Shown here: positions 17,438 through 27,609 of the stretch, piece after piece
Numbering within the stretch: the first letter of the stretch is position 1
How the letters are laid out: every line of letters starts with the position of its first letter
Origin: Oceanibium sediminis
GTDB taxonomy: Bacteria > Pseudomonadota > Alphaproteobacteria > Rhodobacterales > Rhodobacteraceae
Reading direction: 5' to 3'
Assembly: GCF_003265325.1 (NCBI RefSeq)
Contig: NZ_QGNX01000003.1
Coordinates: 124,001 to 188,000, forward strand
DNA: 64,000 nt
Translations under genes and position numbers: made by a program
Notes under the pieces: generated by a model
The model's database searches: none
Told to the model about the DNA's origin: nothing
Seen by the model: the letters and a program-made list of their open reading frames with translations, nothing else

Positions 17438-18313
17438 CTACCTGCTGGCAAGGCGGGGCCGGCGCTGGTCGGTCGTCACCCAGATCGCGGCCAGGATGAC
17501 CAGCGCCGCGCCCGCCGTGAAGGCGATCGTGGGGCGCTCGCCAAAAGCGAAGAACCCGACAGAGACGGAAAAGACCAGGCTGAGATAGCTCAGCACCGAC
17601 AGGAACCCGGCGGTCCCGTGGTATTGCGCGCGCAGGTAGCAGACCTGCGCGGTCTGCGCGAAGACCCCCACCAGCAGCAGCGGCAGCAGGTGCCCGCCTT
17701 GGATCGGCGTCCAGTTGGCCAGGGCGAGGGGGGCCGAGAACACGGTCAGGCCCGCGGTGTAGAACGCCATCATCACGATGACCGGGGCCGCGCGCAGCCG
17801 TCGCGTGGCGATCACCGTGCCCGAGCCCGCCAGCACCACAACGCCCATGGCGGCAAGCCCGATGTTCCAGGGCACCGCGCCGGGCTGCACGGCGATCAGA
17901 ACCCCGCAAAGCGCGATGGCGGCGGCGCCCCACTGCCGCCGGGTCACGGTTTCGCGCAGCAGGATGCCCGCCAGCACCATGGTGACCAGCGGCCGGGTGA
18001 ACCCCAGCGCGGTGACCGTGGCGAAAGGGATGCGCGATATCGCGAAGAAGCTGGCCGTAAGGGTGATGACCGCCATGAGCACCCGCCAGAAATGCAAATG
18101 CAGGTCGCCGAGGTTCCGGAACGCGCCGCGATTTCGCAGGATGAGCGGCGCGATCAGCACCAGCCCCGTCAGGGCGCGCAAGAAGACGATCTGCGACGCG
18201 GTATAATCCGCGCCGAGCCATTTCACGATCGACAGCGCCCAGATGTTGAGCGACATGTCCGCCAACAGCCAGCCCCCGCCGCGCAGGTTGTCGCGCGGAG
18301 CGTCGTCGGTCAT
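17438..18313 (-). CDS. DMT superfamily (EamA-type) transporter
   Basis: The 291-residue protein has about ten hydrophobic helices in two EamA-like halves; the second begins near WNIGLAAMGVV. Typical small-residue motifs such as FLRALTGLVLIAPL and GFTRPLVTMVLAGILLRE are present. DMT proteins usually export metabolites. The start at 18313 is chosen because it overlaps the stop of the upstream PIG-L gene as ATGA; a longer frame exists but adds only low-complexity residues. Its coupling to a ROK-regulated deacetylase suggests that it exports, or takes up, a product of that pathway. Substrate is unknown. Confidence 0.82.
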   Translation of the reverse strand: MTDDAPRDNLRGGGWLLADMSLNIWALSIVKWLGADYTASQIVFLRALTGLVLIAPLILRNRGAFRNLGDLHLHFWRVLMAVITLTASFFAISRIPFATVTALGFTRPLVTMVLAGILLRETVTRRQWGAAAIALCGVLIAVQPGAVPWNIGLAAMGVVVLAGSGTVIATRRLRAAPVIVMMAFYTAGLTVFSAPLALANWTPIQGGHLLPLLLVGVFAQTAQVCYLRAQYHGTAGFLSVLSYLSLVFSVSVGFFAFGERPTIAFTAGAALVILAAIWVTTDQRRPRLASR

Positions 18314-20670
18314 CGGCGCGGTGCGATCAGGTTCGCCATCAGGCGAAACGCCCCGGGTACGAGGTTTTCCATCTGGTGGTGCAGGATCAGCGAGGTGTGG
18401 ATATGCCGCCCCGCGCCGATATCCGCGACCAGAAGCGACCCGCGATGCGGGGCCTCGTCCGGGTCCGACATTTCCAGCAGCGGGACATAGGCGTCGTCCC
18501 AGGATTTCGCGAAGTAGAGGCCGCGTTCCTTGACCCAACCCTGCCAGTCCGCGGGGCCGATGCGGTTCGGCGTGGACAGGATGTCATGCTCCGCCAGCTG
18601 GCGGACGGCGGCGTTTTCGTCGGTCACCCGCCAGCGCAAGGAAGGCTGGCCGATTTCAAGCCGCCGGGGCGGCACGCTGTCCGGGTCCCACTTGTCCCAG
18701 GGGCGGTGATACAGCGTCAGCAGGGTGCCGCCCGCCTCGGTCCATCGCTTGAGTCGGGGCATCGCGCCGACAAGTCCCGGGCGGAATCGCATGGCGAAAA
18801 TGCCGATGATGATCGTGTCGAAGCGCGCCAGCGCGGCATCGCTGGACAGGGCGTCATCGGAAAGGCTTTGCACATCCGCGCCGAGCGCGCGGAGCCAGTG
18901 ATCGACCCGGTCGTTCCCCGCGCCGATATAGCCCACACGGGCCTCCGGCACCTCGGCGTGCAGCGCGCGCAGGCTGACCTCGGCCGGGCGATGGGTGGCG
19001 GTGGGGTGGACGTGGTCGTGTTCGATCCGGCGAAGGATGCTGGCGTCTTGCCCACCGACGCGCACCGGCAAACGGTAGAGCCCGGCGGTAAGGTCTTCGG
19101 GCGGGGTGATCCGATGGACCTCCCCCTTCGTGGTGGCTTGCCAGCCCTCGGGCACTGTGATCGTGGTGGCCGCGCCGTCGGGGCGGATGTCGCGGATCGT
19201 CAGCTCGGCCACGCGCCCCGGCCGGGCCAGGTTGACCAGCGCCTTTCCGGGGGAAAGGGCGACGGAATGGGATGGCAGGACGGCGGGCGCGCGTTCGAAC
19301 GGCACGCGGGTCACGACGTTGCCGCCTTCCTTGCGGATCTCGACACGTACGGCGGGTGCGCCCGGCGCGGCAGGGTCGTAGAAGGCGGGATAGGGATCGC
19401 TGGTTCCTGCGTCCGGGTCCACGAGCAGATGGCCGTCCGCCTCGCTCATGCCATCGGGCAGGTCGAGCGAGAGCGAAACCTCAGCGCGGCCCGGATCCAG
19501 CTCGACCGTCAGAGCCGAGGTTGCGCCGGGGTGCAGGAAGGCGTCGGCGCTGCGGGCATGCACCTCGATCCCGAGGGCGATGCGAAGCACGTTGGACAGC
19601 TGCCATTCCTTGGCGTCGAGGCGGTGCGCCACCTGGTCGCGCGCCTCCGCCGGGCAGGCCGCCGCCGCGGCGCGCACGGCGTCGAGGGCAAGGCCCGCCG
19701 CCTCGGCCACCTTGGCGTAGTCCGGAAACGCCTGAATCGCGCTGTCGATGGCGCCCTGCGCGTCGGTCAGGTGCTGCGCGATCGGGGCCGCGCCCGCGAC
19801 ACCGGCAAGGTCGGCCAGCGTGGCGGCCAGCCCGGAGGTCAGACCCGTGTCCGGCCCCGGCACATGGGATTGGGCGAGGTGCAGTTTCCAGTCGCTCGCC
19901 TGGCCCGGGGCAACCCAGCGGCCCATGCCCTGGGTTCTGTGGAAAGCGCGGGATTGCTGGCCGATGCGGTTCCAGCCCCAGCCGGTGACCGGATCGGCGC
20001 CCGACGCGTCGATGGTCAGCGTGGCGGGGGGTGGCGGCTCGTCGTCATCATAGGCCTGGCCCGCGCCGGAGGTCGCCGGAAGGTAGAGCTTCGAGATCTG
20101 CCAGGGCGGCAGGTTTGAAGGAAGGCGCGGATCGGCGGCGGCGGCCATCACCTCGTGCGCGGCCTGCGTCATCGCCCGGTGGTGGCCATGCTGGCCCGGC
20201 ACATCCAGGAACGTCGGGCAAAGGATATCGGGGCGTTCGCTGCGCACGATCTCGACAAAGCGGGCGAGGGTGCGCTGGTGGCCCCATTTCCCAAGCGTTT
20301 CGACGCCGCTCTTGGAAAAGCCGAAATCGGTGATTGGATCGTCGGGCGATTCCGAGTGCCAGTACATCCGCATGCCGAGGATATCGCAGGCGCGCTCCAT
20401 CTCGCGGGTGCGTAGCGCGCCGAGATCCGATCCAGCTTCGGTGCCGATGTCGTTCTGCCCGCCTTCGCCCCGGGTCGAGCAGGCGTAGGACAGGTTGATG
20501 CCGTCGCGAAAGGCCAGCGCGGCCAGCATGCCGGAATGCTCGTCGTCGGGGTGTGCGCCCGATTGCATGAACCGCACGACCGACGCGAGCGGACGAAGCG
20601 CCCACCAAAGCTCCACCATTCGGGGCCGGGCGCGATCTTCGACGATACGGGACTGGTTGGGCGTGGGCAT
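18310..20670 (-). CDS. PIG-L family N-deacetylase with long C-terminal extension
   Basis: The 786-residue protein opens with a PIG-L/LmbE metal-dependent deacetylase domain (about residues 25-260). It has the zinc motif AHPDDE (39-44), the following TRGEGGQND and LRTREMERACDILG, and a distal HGHHRAM for the third zinc ligand and catalysis. Relatives deacetylate N-acetylglucosamine-containing substrates in GPI, mycothiol and bacillithiol synthesis. Residues 260-786 are probably beta-sandwich modules followed by a Rossmann-like or glutamine-amidotransferase-like segment (YIGAGNDRVDHWLRALGADV). There is no signal peptide, so it acts in the cytoplasm. AGGAG precedes the start by six bases. It is second in the ROK, PIG-L, DMT operon. 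An exact substrate cannot be named. Confidence 0.82.
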   Translation of the reverse strand: MPTPNQSRIVEDRARPRMVELWWALRPLASVVRFMQSGAHPDDEHSGMLAALAFRDGINLSYACSTRGEGGQNDIGTEAGSDLGALRTREMERACDILGMRMYWHSESPDDPITDFGFSKSGVETLGKWGHQRTLARFVEIVRSERPDILCPTFLDVPGQHGHHRAMTQAAHEVMAAAADPRLPSNLPPWQISKLYLPATSGAGQAYDDDEPPPPATLTIDASGADPVTGWGWNRIGQQSRAFHRTQGMGRWVAPGQASDWKLHLAQSHVPGPDTGLTSGLAATLADLAGVAGAAPIAQHLTDAQGAIDSAIQAFPDYAKVAEAAGLALDAVRAAAAACPAEARDQVAHRLDAKEWQLSNVLRIALGIEVHARSADAFLHPGATSALTVELDPGRAEVSLSLDLPDGMSEADGHLLVDPDAGTSDPYPAFYDPAAPGAPAVRVEIRKEGGNVVTRVPFERAPAVLPSHSVALSPGKALVNLARPGRVAELTIRDIRPDGAATTITVPEGWQATTKGEVHRITPPEDLTAGLYRLPVRVGGQDASILRRIEHDHVHPTATHRPAEVSLRALHAEVPEARVGYIGAGNDRVDHWLRALGADVQSLSDDALSSDAALARFDTIIIGIFAMRFRPGLVGAMPRLKRWTEAGGTLLTLYHRPWDKWDPDSVPPRRLEIGQPSLRWRVTDENAAVRQLAEHDILSTPNRIGPADWQGWVKERGLYFAKSWDDAYVPLLEMSDPDEAPHRGSLLVADIGAGRHIHTSLILHHQMENLVPGAFRLMANLIAPRR

Positions 20671-20678
20671 GGCGGCTC

Positions 20679-21854
20679 CTAGGGAAGGTCTGCGATTTTC
20701 GGGACGAAAGCCTGGTTGATCACCAGCGCCGCCGCGCCCAGCGTTGCCGTCAGCCGCCCCGACGCGCCCGTCATCAGGCGCGGGTGAAGCCGGTCGGCGC
20801 GCTCGGAAACCGACCGCCCGGAAAGGCGGATCCTTCCGACCAGGTGTTCGAGGATGGACTGGGGCAGCGCGCCGCCGAGGATCACGGTCTCGGGGTCGAA
20901 AAGGTTTTCGAGGATCGTGATGGCCGCCGAAAGCGGCTCTGCCGCGGTGTCGAGCCAAGTCATCAGCACAGGGTCGCCCGCGGCGAAAAGCCGGTCCAGG
21001 TCGGCGGTGCTCGGCGCGTCGATCCCCTGTTGCTGCAAGGCGCGCTGGACCGACAGGCGGCTGACGACGCTTTCCAGCGGTACGGTGCGCCCCGCGCAGG
21101 GCACCGGGATGTGCCCGATCTCGCCGGCGTTGCCGAACGCACCGGCCATCAGCCGGCCGTTCGCGATGACGCCAAGCCCGAGGCCCCGGCCGAAATAGAG
21201 GAACGCGAAAGTGTCCAGCGATTGCGCGATGCCGCTGATCCGCTCAGCCATGGCGGCGGCGTTGGCGTCGTTCTCGACCAGCACGGGCATGCCGAGGTGT
21301 TCGGCGAACCACCGTCCGGGCGCGACGTCTTCCCAGCCCGGCAGGTCGGATTCGCTGTCGCTCAGCCCAGTGGCGCCGAAGGGGCCCGGCATCACCACCC
21401 CCGCGCCGAGCAGCTTGCGCTCGGATATTCCAGCCTTCGTGACGATATGGTCGCGCAGCCTGAGAAGCGTTTGGGTGATCGTGTCGCGATCGGTCGATTC
21501 CAGCGACCAGCGCTCCGAGGCGATGGTCTCTCCGCAGAGGTTGAGGATACCGGCGAAGATCGCGTCCGGGCGGATCTCTACGCCGATGGCATAGCCGCCG
21601 TCCGGGTTGAGCGCGTACAGCACGGGCGGATGCCCCCGCCCGGCGGTGCCGCGCCCGCGATCCACGATCAGCCCGTCTTCCAGCAGGTCCGAGGTGATGT
21701 TCGACACCGCCTGGATCGACAAGCCCGAGGCGCGGGCGATGTCCGCCCTGCCGATCCGCCCGGCAAGCCGGATCTGGCCGAGGACCATCCCCCGGTTGTG
21801 GCTGCGTGAGCGTTCCGCGTTGGCGCCGAGAACGATGTCGGAAGTCGTGATCAT
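20679..21854 (-). CDS. ROK family transcriptional repressor
   Basis: The 391-residue protein has an N-terminal winged helix (residues about 24-68, ADIARASGLSIQAVSNIT as recognition region) and a C-terminal ROK sugar-sensor domain with ENDANAAA (194-201) and GEIGHIPV. The usual ROK zinc motif CxCGxxGCxE is degraded to CAGRTVPLES (253-262), keeping only one cysteine. It probably represses its own operon (PIG-L, DMT) and the divergent ABC operon through the double palindrome between them. GAGGT lies about ten bases before the ATG. The inducer is likely the transported sugar derivative or a product of it. Confidence 0.88.
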   Translation of the reverse strand: MITTSDIVLGANAERSRSHNRGMVLGQIRLAGRIGRADIARASGLSIQAVSNITSDLLEDGLIVDRGRGTAGRGHPPVLYALNPDGGYAIGVEIRPDAIFAGILNLCGETIASERWSLESTDRDTITQTLLRLRDHIVTKAGISERKLLGAGVVMPGPFGATGLSDSESDLPGWEDVAPGRWFAEHLGMPVLVENDANAAAMAERISGIAQSLDTFAFLYFGRGLGLGVIANGRLMAGAFGNAGEIGHIPVPCAGRTVPLESVVSRLSVQRALQQQGIDAPSTADLDRLFAAGDPVLMTWLDTAAEPLSAAITILENLFDPETVILGGALPQSILEHLVGRIRLSGRSVSERADRLHPRLMTGASGRLTATLGAAALVINQAFVPKIADLP

Positions 21855-21866
21855 GCTTTCGCTTAC

Positions 21867-21898
21867 CTCAAGAAACTTGAATGCTCAATACAGTTGAG
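21867..21898. promoter_or_regulatory. Double palindromic operator candidate for the ROK repressor
   Basis: Two 15-base dyads lie in tandem in the divergent region: CTCAA-GAAAC-TTGAA (21867-21881) and CTCAA-TACAG-TTGAG (21884-21898), a 17-base period. The shared CTCAA-N5-TTGAR pattern, the dyad form and the position between the repressor gene and the ABC operon suggest operator sites. Motif-based inference only. Confidence 0.6.
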
Positions 21899-21968
21899 TT
21901 AATCGTGGTCCCTGAAGCGGGCAAACCGCGGCAATGTCCGGCGCATGCCGGCAAGCAAAACAGGGAGA

Positions 21969-23234
21969 ATGACGGTGGCTTTCGAGAAATTCAGATCATT
22001 GGCCTTTGCAACGGCGACGAGCCTCGCGGCGCTTGGCGCGACATCCGCGCAGGCGGTGGAAATCGAGTACTGGCAGTATTTCTTCGACGCCCGGGTGACG
22101 GCGATGGAGCAGCTGATCGAGAATTTCGAGGCGGCGAACCCCGATATCACAGTCAAGATGACCCACTTCCCCTATGCCGACTACCGCACCAAGGTCGCCG
22201 CGGCGATTCCCGCGGGCGAGGGGCCCGACGTGGTGCAGCTGTTCTACGGCTGGCTCAACGACTACGTCGAGGCAGAGCTGATCCAGCCGCTTCCGGCGGA
22301 CAGTTTCCCCGCATCGAAGATCGACGCGGAATTCTTCCCGATGGTGCAGGCCATGAAGGAAGGCGATGCCTACTGGGCGCTGCCGACGGCAGTGCGCTCG
22401 CTGGCGCTGTTCTACAACGAGCGGCTGTTGGAGGAAGCGGGCGTCGAGCCCCCGACCACGCTTGACGAGATGATGCAGGTCGCCGCCGCCACCACCAAGG
22501 TGGACGGTGCGGGCAACCTGACCCAGGTGGGCATGACCGCGGGCATGACCGCACAGGATCACCACTGGTGGCGCGAAGGCCTGGTCCGCCAGATGGGCGG
22601 AGAGCCCTACCTGAATGACTACAAGACGGTGAACTACAACTCCGACGCCGGTCTGAAGGCGCTGGAATTCTACACCAACATGTTCATGGGCGAAAATCCT
22701 GTCACCGCGATCGGCTTCATGGATGAGCCGCAGGCGGCGTTCAAGGCGGGGCGCGCGGCGATGCATATCGACGGCTCGTTCCGCATCGGCTCGCTCGCCG
22801 ATATCCGGGGCCTCAAATGGGGCGTGACCGAGCTGCCGGCAACGGCGGATGGCGTCCGGTCGAACTACTCGTCCTACTGGGTGAACGCGATCACCACCAA
22901 GGCCGAGGGCGAGAAGTACGACGCCGCGGTCAAGTTCATGGAATACGTCACCTCAGACGAGGCGATGCAGATCTGGCTGGACGTGGTTGGCGAGCTGCCG
23001 GCCAAACCCTCTGTCGGCATGACCGATGAGAACGCGAACGACGACGTCTTCGGGCCGTTCATCCGTGGCCTGGAATACGCCCACACCACCAAGTTCGCCG
23101 ACGAGTCCGGGCAGCGTCAGCTGATGGTGGAAATGATCGAGCGGATCCAACTCCAGGGGATGGCGCCTGCCGAAAGCCTCGCGGTTGCGGCGGAAGCCGA
23201 GCAGAAGCTGCTCGACGAGTACTACGCCAAGTAA
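21969..23234 (+). CDS. Family 1 extracellular solute-binding protein of a carbohydrate ABC importer
   Basis: The 421-residue periplasmic protein has a signal peptide ending near SAQA (about residue 29). Its mature start, VEIEYWQYFFDARVTAMEQLIENFE, is typical of sugar-binding proteins of the MalE/UgpB group. It is the first gene of an operon with two MalFG-type permeases, an ArgH-like lyase, a MsmK/UgpC-type ATPase and a PfkB kinase. The ATG at 21969 lies only one or two bases after AGGGAG; the in-frame GTG at 21975 has better spacing and may be the true start. The ligand is probably a carbohydrate derivative. Confidence 0.88.
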   Translation: MTVAFEKFRSLAFATATSLAALGATSAQAVEIEYWQYFFDARVTAMEQLIENFEAANPDITVKMTHFPYADYRTKVAAAIPAGEGPDVVQLFYGWLNDYVEAELIQPLPADSFPASKIDAEFFPMVQAMKEGDAYWALPTAVRSLALFYNERLLEEAGVEPPTTLDEMMQVAAATTKVDGAGNLTQVGMTAGMTAQDHHWWREGLVRQMGGEPYLNDYKTVNYNSDAGLKALEFYTNMFMGENPVTAIGFMDEPQAAFKAGRAAMHIDGSFRIGSLADIRGLKWGVTELPATADGVRSNYSSYWVNAITTKAEGEKYDAAVKFMEYVTSDEAMQIWLDVVGELPAKPSVGMTDENANDDVFGPFIRGLEYAHTTKFADESGQRQLMVEMIERIQLQGMAPAESLAVAAEAEQKLLDEYYAK

Positions 23235-23243
23235 TCCCCCCTG

Positions 23244-23267
23244 CTCCGGTTCCCTTGGGGGCCGGAG
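23244..23267 (+). other. Stem-loop after the binding-protein gene
   Basis: CTCCGGTTCCC and GGGGGCCGGAG (23244-23267) can pair along almost their full length in RNA with two G-U pairs. It begins ten bases after the stop codon, before the first permease gene. Such stems often stabilise the binding-protein mRNA relative to the downstream genes. Confidence 0.45.
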
Positions 23268-23294
23268 CCTTCCCCCTGCCTGCGCGAGGACAAC

Positions 23295-24188
23295 ATGTTC
23301 CGTTGGAGCGATCTTACGATCCGCCAAAAACACATTGCCTGGGCCTGGGCGTTCCTGGCCGTCCCGGTCCTGTTCTACGCGGTGATCCGGTTCTATCCCA
23401 CGGGCAACGCGATCCTGATCAGTTTCCAGGACTGGAACCTGCTCGGGTCCCGCGAATGGGCCGGGCTCGACAATTACGTCAAGCTTTTCAACGACCCGGA
23501 GTTCTGGCACGTCTTCCGCAACACCTTCGTCTACCTGCTTCTGGGCACGCCGATCAGCCTGGTGCTGTCCTTCGTGATTGCCTACCACCTCGACAAGCTG
23601 CGCTTCATGCACGGCTTCCTGCGGATGCTCTATTTCCTGCCGTTCATGACCAGCGCGGTGGCGATGGCCTGGGTCTGGCGGTGGTTCTATCAGCCGGTGC
23701 CGATCGGGCTGTTCAACAATTTCCTCGCCAGTTTCGGCATTCCGCAGATCAACTTCCTGAACTCGACGACCAATGCGCTGCCGTCGGTCCTTGCGCCGGC
23801 GGTCTGGGCTGGCCTCGGCTTTCAGATCATCATCTTCATGGCCGGGCTGCGCGCGATTCCGAAAAGCTACTACGAGGCGGCGAAGATCGACGGCGTGGGC
23901 TGGTGGACGGTGCTGTGGGAAATCACCATCCCGCTGCTGAAGCCCACCATCGTCTTCATCGTGGTGTTTTCCTCCATCGGCTTCCTGCGGATTTTCGACC
24001 ACGTCTTCAACATGACGACGAACAACCCCGGCGGGCCGCTGAACTCGACCAAGCCGCTGGTCCTCATGATCTACGAGAGCGCGTTTTCCAGCTTCGACAT
24101 GGGCTACGCGGCGGCGCAGACCGTGGTGCTGTTCGTCGTTCTGCTGGCGGTCAGCCTGCTGCAACTGCGCATTCTGAGGGATAACTGA
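23295..24188 (+). CDS. Sugar ABC transporter permease, MalF type
   Basis: The 297-residue inner-membrane protein has about six helices. Its cytoplasmic EAA loop reads EAAKIDGVGWWTVLWEI, the site that contacts the ATPase. This places it in the MalF/UgpA class (CUT1). It lies 60 bases after the binding-protein gene, and its TGA overlaps the ATG of the partner permease by one base, so the two are translationally coupled. It would import the ligand of the upstream binding protein together with the next gene product. Confidence 0.92.
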   Translation: MFRWSDLTIRQKHIAWAWAFLAVPVLFYAVIRFYPTGNAILISFQDWNLLGSREWAGLDNYVKLFNDPEFWHVFRNTFVYLLLGTPISLVLSFVIAYHLDKLRFMHGFLRMLYFLPFMTSAVAMAWVWRWFYQPVPIGLFNNFLASFGIPQINFLNSTTNALPSVLAPAVWAGLGFQIIIFMAGLRAIPKSYYEAAKIDGVGWWTVLWEITIPLLKPTIVFIVVFSSIGFLRIFDHVFNMTTNNPGGPLNSTKPLVLMIYESAFSSFDMGYAAAQTVVLFVVLLAVSLLQLRILRDN

Positions 24189-25066
24189 TGGCCGTCGCCG
24201 AACAGATCCGTCCCACAACGGACGCCCTGCTGAAGACCGAGGCGCCGAAACGCCCGCGAAACCTTGGCCAGTTCCTGCGCTGGCTGCTGCTGTTTATCGG
24301 CGGGATCGCGATGGTGATGCCGATCGTCTACATGCTCTCGACCTCGCTGAAGTGGCCGCATGAGGTCTACAACCTCAAGCTCATCCCCGATGAGCCGACG
24401 ATCGAGAACTACACCTATGTCCTTGAGGATGGACGTTTCTACTGGTGGTTCGTGAACTCGCTGGTGATCGCGCTGATCACGACGGTCTGCAACGTGATCT
24501 TCGACAGTCTTGTCGGCTACACGCTGTGCAAGTTCCGCTTTCCGGGGCGCTACATCATCTTCATCGCGATCCTGTCCACACTGATGATCCCGACTGAGAT
24601 GCTGGTGATCCCCTGGTACCTGATGAGCCAGCAGTTCGGCTGGCTCGACACCTACTGGGGCATCATGTTCCCCGGCCTGATGACGGCCTTCGGCACCTTC
24701 CTGATGAAGCAGTTCTTTGAAACCGTGCCCGACGACTTCATCGAGGCGGCGCGGATCGACGGGCTGAACGAGTTGCAGATCTGGTGGATCGTCGCCATGC
24801 CGCTGGTGAAACCCGCGCTCGCGGCGCTGGCGATCTTCGTGTTCCTCGGCAACTGGACGGCCTTCATCTGGCCGCTGATCGTGACGAACTCGGTCGAGAT
24901 GTACACGCTGCCGGTCGGCCTGTCCTCCTTCGGGGACGAGGCGGACGTCGCTTGGGAGCTGATCATGACCGGGGCCGCGATTTCCACCATCCCGACGCTG
25001 ATCGTCTTCCTGATCTTCCAGCGGTTCATCATCCGCGGCGTGGTTATGGCGGGGCTCAAGGGATGA
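24188..25066 (+). CDS. Sugar ABC transporter permease, MalG type
   Basis: The 292-residue partner permease has about six helices and the EAA loop EAARIDGLNELQIWWIV. MVMPIVYMLSTSLK in the first helix is typical of MalG/UgpE. Its final codons overlap the start of the lyase gene as ATGA. That overlap ties a cytoplasmic enzyme directly to transporter synthesis, which argues that the lyase acts on the imported compound. Confidence 0.92.
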   Translation: MAVAEQIRPTTDALLKTEAPKRPRNLGQFLRWLLLFIGGIAMVMPIVYMLSTSLKWPHEVYNLKLIPDEPTIENYTYVLEDGRFYWWFVNSLVIALITTVCNVIFDSLVGYTLCKFRFPGRYIIFIAILSTLMIPTEMLVIPWYLMSQQFGWLDTYWGIMFPGLMTAFGTFLMKQFFETVPDDFIEAARIDGLNELQIWWIVAMPLVKPALAALAIFVFLGNWTAFIWPLIVTNSVEMYTLPVGLSSFGDEADVAWELIMTGAAISTIPTLIVFLIFQRFIIRGVVMAGLKG

Positions 25067-26547
25067 CGGATACTTCGACTTTCCCCGATCCGGTCTACCG
25101 CGACACGGTGCTCGCGCCCCTGTTTGACGGGGTGAAGGCGCATTACGCCGCGCATATGGCGGCGATCAACCGCGCGCATCTGGTGATGCTGTCCGAAACG
25201 GGCATCCTCGGCGGTGAAGACACTGCGAAGATCGCACAGGCCCTTGCCGCCATCGAGGCAGAGACCGATGTCGCAGCACTTACCTATACCGGCGAGTACG
25301 AGGACTACTTCTTCGTGGTCGAGGCGGAGCTGCGCGCGCGGCTCGGCGATCTGGGCGGCGCGCTGCACACGGCGCGCTCGCGCAACGACATGGACCACAC
25401 GCTGTTCAAGCTGGCCCTCAGGCAGCGCTGCGACGTCATGCTGTCCCAGGTGCTCGACCTTGCCGACGCGCTGATCGCCAAGGCCCGCGCCGAGGCGGCG
25501 ACGCCGATCGTCGCCTACACCCACGGCCAGCCAGCGCAGCCGACCACCTTCGGCCATTACCTCGCCGCGGTGATCGAGGTGCTTTTGCGGGACGCGCAAC
25601 GCCTCGACGCGGCGGCCGACGCGCTTGAGCATTGCCCGATGGGCGCGGCGGCGATCACCACCTCAGGCTTTCCCATCGACCGGGAGCGTGTCGCCGCCCT
25701 TCTGGGGTTCGCGGGGCCGCTGGTGAATTCCTACGGCTGCATCGCCTCGGTCGACTACGTGACCGGCCTCTATAGCGCGGTGAAACTGGTGTTCCTGCAT
25801 CTCGGCCGGGTCGTTCAGGACATGGCCTTCTGGTCCAGCTTCGAGGTCGGCCAGCTCTACGTGCCGAACGCGCTGGTGCAGATCAGCTCGATCATGCCGC
25901 AAAAGCGCAACCCGGTGCCCATCGAGCACATGCGCCACCTGGCGTCCGTAACCGCGGGGCGCTGCGACATGGTGGTGAACACCATGCACAACACGCCCTT
26001 CACCGACATGAACGACAGCGAGGGCGAGGTCCAGCAAGCCGGCTACGCCGCCTTCGACAGCGGCGCGCGGGTGCTTTTGCTGCTGAAGGCCTTCCTTCCG
26101 GCCTGCACGATCAACGCCGGCAATGTCCGGCGCAACGCCGATGCGGCCTGCATCACGATCACCGAACTGGCCGACACGCTGGTGCGCGGCGAGGGGCTGA
26201 CCTTTCGCCAGGCGCATGAGATCGCCTCCAAAACGGCGCGCGCGGTGATCGCCGACAATCACGCCCTCGGCGACGGTTTCGACGCCTTCGCCGCGGCCTT
26301 CAAGGCCGAGACGGGGCGCGCGACGACCTTGACCGACCAGACGTTCCGGCAGGCATGCTCGATGGAGAATTTCATCGCGCAGCGAAACCGGACCGGCGGC
26401 CCCGCCCCCGAGGCGCTGTCGCGCGCGCTGGACCAATCGCAGGCTGACGCGGGGAACCTCGCGTCAGCGCAGGCCAGCCGCCGTGCCCGACACGACCGCG
26501 CCGCAGCCGAGCTTGACGCCGCCTTCGCCAACTTGATGGAGCACTGA
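25063..26547 (+). CDS. Argininosuccinate-lyase-like enzyme of the fumarase/aspartase superfamily
   Basis: The 494-residue protein carries the superfamily regions in order: LHTARSRND (101-109), YTHGQPAQPTTFGH (152-165) with the general acid/base His154, and the mobile-loop signature SSIMPQKRNP (275-284) with the catalytic serine. Members eliminate fumarate or a related acid from a C-N or C-O bond. It is closest in look to ArgH, but RSRNDQ is RSRNDM here and the residue before SSIMPQK is Ile instead of Gly. It starts at the ATGA overlap with the permease gene. The next gene is the transporter ATPase, four bases away. Co-location with a sugar importer, PIG-L deacetylase and PfkB kinase suggests a catabolic lyase, not arginine synthesis. 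Substrate is unknown. Confidence 0.82.
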   Translation: MTDTSTFPDPVYRDTVLAPLFDGVKAHYAAHMAAINRAHLVMLSETGILGGEDTAKIAQALAAIEAETDVAALTYTGEYEDYFFVVEAELRARLGDLGGALHTARSRNDMDHTLFKLALRQRCDVMLSQVLDLADALIAKARAEAATPIVAYTHGQPAQPTTFGHYLAAVIEVLLRDAQRLDAAADALEHCPMGAAAITTSGFPIDRERVAALLGFAGPLVNSYGCIASVDYVTGLYSAVKLVFLHLGRVVQDMAFWSSFEVGQLYVPNALVQISSIMPQKRNPVPIEHMRHLASVTAGRCDMVVNTMHNTPFTDMNDSEGEVQQAGYAAFDSGARVLLLLKAFLPACTINAGNVRRNADAACITITELADTLVRGEGLTFRQAHEIASKTARAVIADNHALGDGFDAFAAAFKAETGRATTLTDQTFRQACSMENFIAQRNRTGGPAPEALSRALDQSQADAGNLASAQASRRARHDRAAAELDAAFANLMEH

Positions 26548-26550
26548 CCC

Positions 26551-27605
<1,055 letters not shown>

Positions 27606-27609
<4 letters not shown>

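Noticed and set aside
25063-26547. Biosynthetic argH
   Set aside because: The gene lies within a sugar ABC operon with four-base spacing and has altered signature residues. No arginine genes are near.
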